A DNA stretch of 20,015 nucleotides from Nitrospiraceae bacterium UBA6905 (GTDB lineage: Bacteria > Nitrospirota > Thermodesulfovibrionia > Thermodesulfovibrionales > UBA6898). The DNA lies in the NCBI GenBank assembly GCA_002451165.1, contig DKBH01000059.1, positions 1-20,015 of the forward strand, written 5' to 3'. Under the pieces are notes generated by a model. That model saw only the letters and a list, made by a program, of their open reading frames with translations. It did not search any database and was not told the origin of the DNA. Both the position numbers and the translations under genes were made by a program. Positions 7,892 to 12,645 of this stretch are shown here, piece after piece. The number at the start of each line of letters is the position of its first letter. Within the stretch, counting starts at the first letter, position 1.

Positions 7892-8329
7892 ATGGTACAG
7901 AACTTCACCAAAATAGTATGGGCAGGATTGGCGGGAGGCTTTTTGGGCAATGGGGTGCTCGGTGTCGCATTCTCACTTCCGGCACTCCGCGCCGTGCTCT
8001 ATGACCCTGTAGTCCAGAGCAGACTCTTCATCGAGATAACGCCACTCAGGAACATCCCCGTTTCCGTAAGCGGTCTGGTCATCCTGAGCGTGATTCACTC
8101 CTGGCTCTTTTCGGTATTTGCCCCGTCGATACCCGGAGCATCATGGGTAAAGAAAGGACTCTTCTGGGGTCTGACCATATGGCTGATGTTCTGGGTCTTT
8201 CAGGAATGGTTCATCTATCGCACACTTCTGGCAGAGCCAATCGTGCTGAACCTCCTGGAACTTGCCATCCTCCTTGTCGGTTCACTGGTGGAGGGCTTGG
8301 TAATCTCCTTTGTCCTGGAACGGAAATGA
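7892..8329 (+). CDS. Small four-helix integral membrane protein, function unknown
   Basis: 145-aa protein starting at ATG 7892 with GGGAG (7875-7879) about 12 nt upstream. The frame opens earlier (7757, 7868), but those residues are polar and look like untranslated sequence. Four hydrophobic segments are apparent at about 7-29, 57-77, 90-108 and 119-141, giving a compact inner-membrane protein with both ends probably on the same side. A glycine-rich first helix and two Trp/Phe-rich central helices are the main features. I see no transporter or enzyme signature. Its TGA overlaps the ATG of the next gene by ATGA, so the two products are probably made in step and may work together. Confidence 0.65.
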   Translation: MVQNFTKIVWAGLAGGFLGNGVLGVAFSLPALRAVLYDPVVQSRLFIEITPLRNIPVSVSGLVILSVIHSWLFSVFAPSIPGASWVKKGLFWGLTIWLMFWVFQEWFIYRTLLAEPIVLNLLELAILLVGSLVEGLVISFVLERK

Positions 8330-8727
8330 CTAAGCATTTCATCACGCATAAGCTTTTCTTTTACCAGGTAGTCGCCCATGGTCTGCCGCTCTTTTTGATC
8401 GTCGGCGATGAGATCTTCGATGTTCCGCATAGGGTTTTCAATGCGCCGGCTACCCCAATAAACTGGCATGAAACTTTTATTGAAGGGGTATACGTCCTTG
8501 TTCTGGCTTCTTTCTCGCTGTATCTGTCACAGCGTCTCTTGAAACGCATCAAATATCTGGAAGGCTTCTTGACCATTTGCGCCTTCTGTAAGAAGATCCA
8601 TGTCGGAGAAGACTGGATCCCGATCGAGAATTATATCCATGCTCATTCTGCTGCCGAATTCTCGCATGGCTTCTGTCCCGCGTGTGTAGAAAAACATTAC
8701 GGGTTATTCACAAAAAGGAATCAATAA
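8326..8727 (+). CDS. Membrane protein with C-terminal Cys4 module of sensory proteins
   Basis: 133-aa protein; ATG 8326 overlaps the preceding stop (ATGA). Two hydrophobic segments (about 9-26 and 51-69) are followed by a basic, amphipathic stretch (70-80) and a C-terminal module: C85-A-F-C88-KKIH, then W97-IPIENYI, HSAAEFSHGF and C117-P-A-C120. From family knowledge, this CxxCKKI...IExYI...FSHGxCPxC block usually sits at the end of PAS, GGDEF or histidine-kinase proteins in Nitrospirota and Desulfobacterota. The four Cys suggest a zinc or iron site. Here it is attached to a bare two-helix membrane protein with no kinase or cyclase. A redox or metal sensing role is inference. The motif makes the reading frame certain. 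Confidence 0.75.
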   Translation: MTKHFITHKLFFYQVVAHGLPLFLIVGDEIFDVPHRVFNAPATPINWHETFIEGVYVLVLASFSLYLSQRLLKRIKYLEGFLTICAFCKKIHVGEDWIPIENYIHAHSAAEFSHGFCPACVEKHYGLFTKRNQ

Positions 8728-8835
8728 AGGAGAAGGGGAGCTTTCTTATTATGCTGAGAAAAAAAACAACAAAGGAAAGATCTCGAGGTAAGGCGTGATC
8801 ATGAGTATTGGAAAGTTGGTGTCTTCGGAGCAAGC
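8728..8835 (+). other. Leader region of fprA with two tiny candidate ORFs
   Basis: An AAAGGAGAAGGGGAG stretch (8727-8740) precedes ATG 8751, which begins a 15-codon, very basic ORF ending at 8798. Two bases later ATG 8801 opens a 12-codon ORF whose TGA (8837-8839) overlaps the fprA GTG (8836). This could be a leader-peptide arrangement or chance. No good sigma70 promoter is seen, so fprA may be read through from the membrane-protein pair. Confidence 0.25.
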
Positions 8836-10068
8836 GTGAGTGCAGGAATAAAGCTGAACGAACATCTATACTGGATCGGCGTTAATGACCGACAGACAGA
8901 CTTCTTTGAGGAGCTCTGGCCCATTCCCAACGGCATTGCATACAATTCTTTTCTGGTTCTCGATGATAAGGTGGCGCTCATTGATGCGGTCAAGGACATC
9001 TCCTTGGACCGCTATCTGAAAAAGATCCGGAAGCTTGTGAGCAGGGACCGAGGCATTGACTATCTCATCATCAAGCATATTGAACCTGATCACTCAGGTG
9101 CCGTGAAGATACTGCGTGAGTTATTCCCCCGAATGCAGATCGTCGGGAACAGGAAAACGCTCGAACTGCTCGCAGCGTTCCACGGCATCAGCGAGAACTT
9201 CCTCACCGTTGATGACGGCAGCTTCCTGCATCTCGGCGGGTGCCGGCTGCAGTTCCATATAACACCTATGGTCCACTGGCCGGAGACCATGATGACCTTT
9301 GAGCAGCGGCATCAGGTCCTTTTTTCGGGAGACGTTTTCGGAGGGTTCACCGCCCTCGATGACGGCATCTTCGATGACCGAATCAGGGACCTCGGTCCGT
9401 ACGAGTACGAGATGCTGAGATACTTCACCAATGTCATCGGCAAGTATAGCGTCATGGTCCAGAAGGCGCTCGCAAAGATAGCGGGACTGGATATCAGGAT
9501 GCTGGCCCCGACCCACGGGCTGATCTGGAGAAACTGGCCCCGGCATGCCGTTGGACTGTACGACCGCTGGAGTCGGTACGAGGCCGAGGACGGTGTGGTC
9601 ATTGTCTATGCCTCGATGTACGGCAGCACCGAAAACATGATGGAAGCAATCGCCCATTCCCTGGGATCTGAAACAACAGGAGCACTCAGGATACATAATC
9701 TCGCACGGGTGCACCCTTCATACATTCTTACGGATATCTGGCGCTACCGGGGCGTCATTCTGGGTAGCCCGACCTATAATACGGGATTGTTTCCGCTCAT
9801 GGACCACCTCATCCGCCTTCTGGAAAACAAGATGCTCCGGCACCGCGTAGCGGGCGTCTTCGGCTCCTGCGGCTGGAGTGGAGGCGCGCTACAGGAGCTT
9901 GGCGATTTTATCAGGCGCATGAAGTGGGAGCTCGTTGAGCCGGCGGTCGAAGTGAAAGGCGCTCCACGGGAAGAAGATCTGAAGCGCTGTGCCCTTCTCG
10001 GAGCTAACATGCTAAAACAGCTGCGGACAGGCATACCGCGCGGAGGAGAACAAGGGGACTCCTTATGA
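8836..10068 (+). CDS. fprA: A-type flavodiiron protein (FprA; NO/O2 reductase)
   Basis: Cytosolic enzyme of anaerobes that reduces O2 to water and/or NO to N2O, normally with electrons from rubredoxin. The 410-aa, two-domain product has the standard length. The N-terminal metallo-beta-lactamase-like domain (1-245) keeps every diiron ligand: H81, E83, D85 and H86 in the HIEPDH motif, then H147, D166 (SGDVFGGF) and H227 (APTHG). The C-terminal flavodoxin domain (about 250-400) has the FMN phosphate loop YASMYGSTENM. The start is GTG 8836 with GGAG (8827-8830) 5 nt upstream. No rubredoxin domain or gene is visible, so the electron donor must be encoded elsewhere. The stop overlaps the next ATG (ATGA), tying it to the rhomboid-like protein. 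Confidence 0.96.
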   Translation: MSAGIKLNEHLYWIGVNDRQTDFFEELWPIPNGIAYNSFLVLDDKVALIDAVKDISLDRYLKKIRKLVSRDRGIDYLIIKHIEPDHSGAVKILRELFPRMQIVGNRKTLELLAAFHGISENFLTVDDGSFLHLGGCRLQFHITPMVHWPETMMTFEQRHQVLFSGDVFGGFTALDDGIFDDRIRDLGPYEYEMLRYFTNVIGKYSVMVQKALAKIAGLDIRMLAPTHGLIWRNWPRHAVGLYDRWSRYEAEDGVVIVYASMYGSTENMMEAIAHSLGSETTGALRIHNLARVHPSYILTDIWRYRGVILGSPTYNTGLFPLMDHLIRLLENKMLRHRVAGVFGSCGWSGGALQELGDFIRRMKWELVEPAVEVKGAPREEDLKRCALLGANMLKQLRTGIPRGGEQGDSL

Positions 10069-10883
10069 AGCTGCTGGACAGGCTCGAAAGAAAGTTCGGC
10101 CGGTATGCAATCCCCCAGCTGATCGTCTATATCGTCGGGATCAACGGTCTCGTCTATATGCTGCGCTATGGCATGCCCCAGAGCGACGCCATAAGCAAGA
10201 TGTGGCTCTACCCGCACATGGTCCTGAAGGGGGAGGTCTGGCGCCTCTTCACTTGGATATTCATCCCGCCGTCGGCGTCACTCCTCTGGATATTCTTTAT
10301 CCTCTATTTCTATTATATGGTCGGCATAGGACTTGAGCGCGAATGGGGCAGCTTCCGCTTCAATGTTTATTACTTCACCGGCATGGCAGCGACCGTGCTT
10401 GCCGCATTCGTCGTCGGAGAAGGAACGACGGCGATCTATCTGAACCTCTCGCTCTTCCTCGCCTTCGCTTCTCTTTATCCCGATTTTGAGATCTTGCTCT
10501 TCTTCATCCTCCCGGTGAAGGTGAAGTATCTTGCCTGGATTAACTGGGGCTTCATTGCCCTTACGGTCGTGACCGCCCCCCTTGCCGGGAAGGCAGCCGC
10601 ACTGGTGTCCGTTGCTAATTTTTTTATGTTCTTCGGCAGGGACATCGTCAGCAGCGCAAAGAACCGCGGCTCCGCGCTCCAGCGAAGGAGGTCGTTTGCG
10701 GCAAAGCTGGAAAAAGGTACGGGCAGAAAGAAAACGATGCATACATGTACAATATGCGGCATTACCGAGGACGATGACCCGGTGATGGAATTCAGGTACT
10801 GCAGCACCTGTGAGGGCCACTATGAGTACTGCATGAAACATCTGAAAGACCACGCGCATATACAAAAGACTTTAGGCGTGTAA
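10065..10883 (+). CDS. Rhomboid/derlin-like membrane protein, probably inactive, with C-terminal zinc ribbon
   Basis: 272-aa polytopic protein with about six hydrophobic segments (roughly 15-35, 58-88, 102-120, 122-138, 140-168, 172-191). The topology and the segments W60-RLFTWIFIP, GIGLEREWGSFRFN and YYFTGMAA are rhomboid-like. The catalytic GxSG is replaced by LNLSL (126-130), and no catalytic His is seen in the last helix (VANFFMFFGRD), so this looks like a pseudoprotease. A basic linker (196-224) leads to a cytosolic Cys/His tail: C228, C231, C246, C249, C256 with H252, H259, H263 and H265, probably one or two zinc sites. It overlaps fprA by ATGA, so expression is coupled to flavodiiron protein. 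Chaperoning or substrate-holding at the membrane is speculation. Confidence 0.82.
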   Translation: MKLLDRLERKFGRYAIPQLIVYIVGINGLVYMLRYGMPQSDAISKMWLYPHMVLKGEVWRLFTWIFIPPSASLLWIFFILYFYYMVGIGLEREWGSFRFNVYYFTGMAATVLAAFVVGEGTTAIYLNLSLFLAFASLYPDFEILLFFILPVKVKYLAWINWGFIALTVVTAPLAGKAAALVSVANFFMFFGRDIVSSAKNRGSALQRRRSFAAKLEKGTGRKKTMHTCTICGITEDDDPVMEFRYCSTCEGHYEYCMKHLKDHAHIQKTLGV

Positions 10884-11041
10884 CTCCGCAGGGGCGTAGT
10901 AAGAATGATGGCAAAAAAAATGCAGCTCAAGAAAGATGGAAGTGGCTTTATAGAAGCATTGACCTATAATAACTTCGATGCGTCCCTGCATGACAGACAG
11001 GCGTGCATGTGAAAAAACGTGTAAGCTATGGAAGAATAGAA
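10884..11041. other. Intergenic region after the fprA unit
   Basis: No convincing gene or terminator. A TATAAT lies at 10965-10970 without a matching -35. A TGGC/GC pair (10943-10957) has sigma54-like -24/-12 spacing but lacks the TT of TTGC. Neither is strong enough to call as a promoter. Confidence 0.3.
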
Positions 11042-11266
11042 ATGAATACGGCATCGCGGACACGGATAGTCCGCTTAATCGTCGCCCTTGTCTTTATATG
11101 GACGGGGCTGCGGCGACTGACATCGGGAAATGCCCATGACAGGGAAGTCATGTGCAATCTGCGGTTCATTGCGATGTGGCATATCCATATCCTCAGTTTG
11201 GTAAAACTCAGAGGGGAACATATGTCTTCCGTAATTCTGATCAGAAGCCGTATACTTTACAGATAA
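11042..11266 (+). CDS. Doubtful 74-aa ORF with one hydrophobic segment
   Basis: ATG 11042 has a weak GGAAG about 8 nt upstream; an in-frame ATG at 11003 would add 13 residues. The first 25 residues (basic, then RIVRLIVALVFIWTGL) look like the start of a small membrane protein. The remainder is irregular and does not resemble a fold I know. It may be a truncated or frameshifted remnant of a short membrane protein, or not a gene. An inverted repeat CATGAC/GTCATG (11135-11152) lies inside it. Confidence 0.25.
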   Translation: MNTASRTRIVRLIVALVFIWTGLRRLTSGNAHDREVMCNLRFIAMWHIHILSLVKLRGEHMSSVILIRSRILYR

Positions 11267-11355
11267 GGCATTTCAGGGCTCAACATAAAGGGCTCAGCTC
11301 ATGTGCAGGGGGGAATTACTCTAGTGGATAATTTTGCGCAAAAGGATAAATCCAT

Positions 11356-11613
11356 TTGAATTATAAGCATTTTATCAATAATAAATGCGAATTCCTGCCG
11401 TGCCATAAGCTCGATGACTGGAAGTCATGCCTCTTCTGTTACTGCCCGCTCTTTTTGCTCTCCTGTCCCGGGGACTTCAGCATTCTGCCCACCGGCTTCA
11501 AGGACTGTTCCCGCTGTGTCATACCCCACACCGAAGATGGCTGGGATGTAATCCAGGAGGAGCTTCAAAACCAGCTATACCACCAGGGAAAGCAGCCGAA
11601 TCTTCCTTTATGA
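11356..11613 (+). CDS. Cysteine-rich small domain protein (PF04071-like)
   Basis: 85-aa soluble protein rich in conserved cysteines: C11, C16 (with H17), C25, C28, C30, C37, C51, C54 and H58, arranged as CEFLPCHK...CLFCYCPL...KDCSRCVIPH. This matches my memory of the 'cysteine-rich small domain' family in archaea and anaerobic bacteria, which probably binds one or two metals; its role is unknown and it sometimes lies beside corrinoid genes. The start is TTG 11356, supported by AAAGGA about 10 nt upstream and by the family's typical N-Y-K-x-F beginning; there is no usable ATG. It is probably a one-gene unit, since the next gene has its own promoter. The family call is fairly sure. Confidence 0.82.
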   Translation: MNYKHFINNKCEFLPCHKLDDWKSCLFCYCPLFLLSCPGDFSILPTGFKDCSRCVIPHTEDGWDVIQEELQNQLYHQGKQPNLPL

Positions 11614-11654
11614 AATATTCAGGATAAAAAAGGACCTGTTTGCTAAAATAGAGA

Positions 11655-11683
11655 TTGATTACGTATCCTATTTTCACTATAAT
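11655..11683 (+). promoter_or_regulatory. Sigma70 promoter of the secreted 101-aa protein
   Basis: TTGATT (11655-11660), a 17-bp spacer and a perfect TATAAT (11678-11683). The predicted start near 11690 gives a short leader of about 32 nt containing the AAAGGAGG ribosome site. High-quality match in both elements and spacing. Confidence 0.82.
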
Positions 11684-11721
11684 GAAACTGAGTTAGACCA
11701 TTACCTTTAAAGGAGGACTTT

Positions 11722-12027
11722 ATGAAAAAGATTACCGTGGTAATTCTGGCACTGGCTCTTCTTGCAACATCAGTCCCGGCCTGGGCAGGGACAGAAAACG
11801 ACCATGACATTGTAGGTGATACACTCTTTGCCCGGCCCCTTGGCATCGTTTCGATACCCGTTGGCGCAGCAATCTGGGTAGTTGCACTGCCATTCGCCGT
11901 CCTGAGCGGCACCCTCCATAAGACAACACAGACCCTCATCACCAATCCTATCAACTACACATTGGCGAGACCGGTTGGAGATTTCGACTATGCACTTCCG
12001 GTCAACCCCAAGGTCGACGACCGGTAG
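11722..12027 (+). CDS. Small exported protein with paired RP(L/V)G motifs
   Basis: 101-aa protein with a textbook Sec signal peptide (MKK, a leucine/alanine core, cleavage likely after A22 in the AWA-G context). A short acidic segment follows, then a hydrophobic stretch (about 42-62) flanked by ARPLG and LPFAVLSG, and near the end a second ARPVGDF. From memory, similar short proteins with signal peptide, RPLG and LPF...SG motifs are widespread in delta- and gammaproteobacteria, some loosely labelled 'multidrug transporter', with no known function. A strong Shine-Dalgarno AAAGGAGGA lies just upstream of ATG 11722. With its own promoter and terminator it forms a complete monocistronic unit. The mature form could sit in the membrane through the central hydrophobic segment. 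Confidence 0.82.
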   Translation: MKKITVVILALALLATSVPAWAGTENDHDIVGDTLFARPLGIVSIPVGAAIWVVALPFAVLSGTLHKTTQTLITNPINYTLARPVGDFDYALPVNPKVDDR

Positions 12028-12090
12028 TACACTCGCCCAGTATCTTTTCGGTTCTACCTGATCAAGGTCGAGTGAATTTGGCACAGGTTC

Positions 12091-12130
12091 AGGGCTGCGT
12101 TTGATGGCATCAGACACAGCCTTTCTTTTT
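12091..12130 (+). terminator. Rho-independent terminator of the 101-aa gene
   Basis: A stem of about 12 bp (5' arm 12093-12105, 3' arm 12109-12121, with one C-A mismatch and one G-U pair) closes a GGC loop. It is followed by TTTCTTTTT (12122-12130). It lies about 65 nt beyond the stop and has the expected order of stem then T-run on the plus strand. Confidence 0.78.
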
Positions 12131-12136
12131 GCAGTT

Positions 12137-12182
12137 GGGCAGGGACACGTGAGCGCTTTTTGGAATCCGGCTGCCCGCTCAC
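12137..12182. repeat. Interleaved inverted repeats (pseudoknot-like)
   Basis: Two 6-bp perfect inverted pairs are interlocked: GGGCAG (12137-12142) with CTGCCC (12171-12176), and GTGAGC (12149-12154) with GCTCAC (12177-12182). The a-b-a'-b' order is that of an H-type pseudoknot and works on either strand. It sits between the plus-strand terminator and the 3' end of the minus-strand 125-aa gene. Confidence 0.45.
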
Positions 12183-12234
12183 AAAGCACAGAGGCAACCT
12201 GTTACCCCTCTTCTGCTGATATCCAACGTACCGG

Positions 12235-12612
12235 TCACTCGAAGCAGTCCATGCCGCGCATCTTATGTATCTCGATCTTCTTCCTGTCACACCATACATT
12301 GCCGAGCTGCAGCGCACCGCCGGAGGGCAGAGTTATTCTTGCCCATCTGCAGTCAGCGCAGTGTCTGACCTTTGCACCCGGCAGAGGAGAAAAGTATTCC
12401 ATCTGACGGTGCTTCGCCATCTGAATATTTCTCTTACCGCACCACACGGTTCCGGGCGATGCTTTTTCGCCTCGAGAGGTTTTTTCATACCCGTATCTGC
12501 ATAATGCACAGGTCTTGGTCATGGCAACAGACAGTATAAGAAAATCACATTCACCTTGTATAGCATATCTTAAAACAGGCCTCAGATCCTTGGGCAGTTG
12601 ATCCTTGCTCAC
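12235..12612 (-). CDS. 125-aa protein with tandem duplicated CxxC...WC motif
   Basis: I do not recognise the family, but an internal duplication shows the frame is real. Residues 35-74 and 85-124 align without gaps over 40 positions with about 14 identities, including C-A-x-C-R, a glycine, G-x-V-W-C and I-x(3)-K-x-R-x-M-x(2)-F. Each copy has three Cys (C35, C38, C58; C85, C88, C108), and the second copy adds C123. Such CxxC plus WC units suggest a zinc or iron site, perhaps completed between copies. The N-terminal 30 residues are less typical. The start is GTG 12612; an alternative is ATG 12522 directly before the first repeat, and neither has a good ribosome site. It is divergent from the P-type ATPase with 33 bp between, so a shared control region is possible. 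Confidence 0.62.
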   Translation of the reverse strand: MSKDQLPKDLRPVLRYAIQGECDFLILSVAMTKTCALCRYGYEKTSRGEKASPGTVWCGKRNIQMAKHRQMEYFSPLPGAKVRHCADCRWARITLPSGGALQLGNVWCDRKKIEIHKMRGMDCFE

Positions 12613-12632
12613 TCCTTGGTATCTGCTATAAT
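12605..12632 (+). promoter_or_regulatory. Extended -10 promoter of the P-type ATPase gene
   Basis: TGC-TATAAT (12624-12632) is a perfect extended -10; the -35 is weak (TTGCTC, 12605-12610, 16-bp spacer). Transcription would start near 12638-12640, only about 6-8 nt before ATG 12646, leaving no room for a Shine-Dalgarno. The element overlaps the start region of the divergent 125-aa gene. Confidence 0.65.
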
Positions 12633-12645
12633 CTGACGTAGCACC

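Noticed and set aside
10943..10970. Sigma54 or sigma70 promoter before the 74-aa ORF
   Set aside because: TGGC and GC have sigma54 spacing but the -12 element reads AAGC, and the nearby TATAAT has no -35. Too weak to claim.
12054..12317. 87-aa minus-strand frame overlapping the pseudoknot-like repeats
   Set aside because: No recognisable features, overlaps the terminator and the Cys-repeat gene in a different frame.
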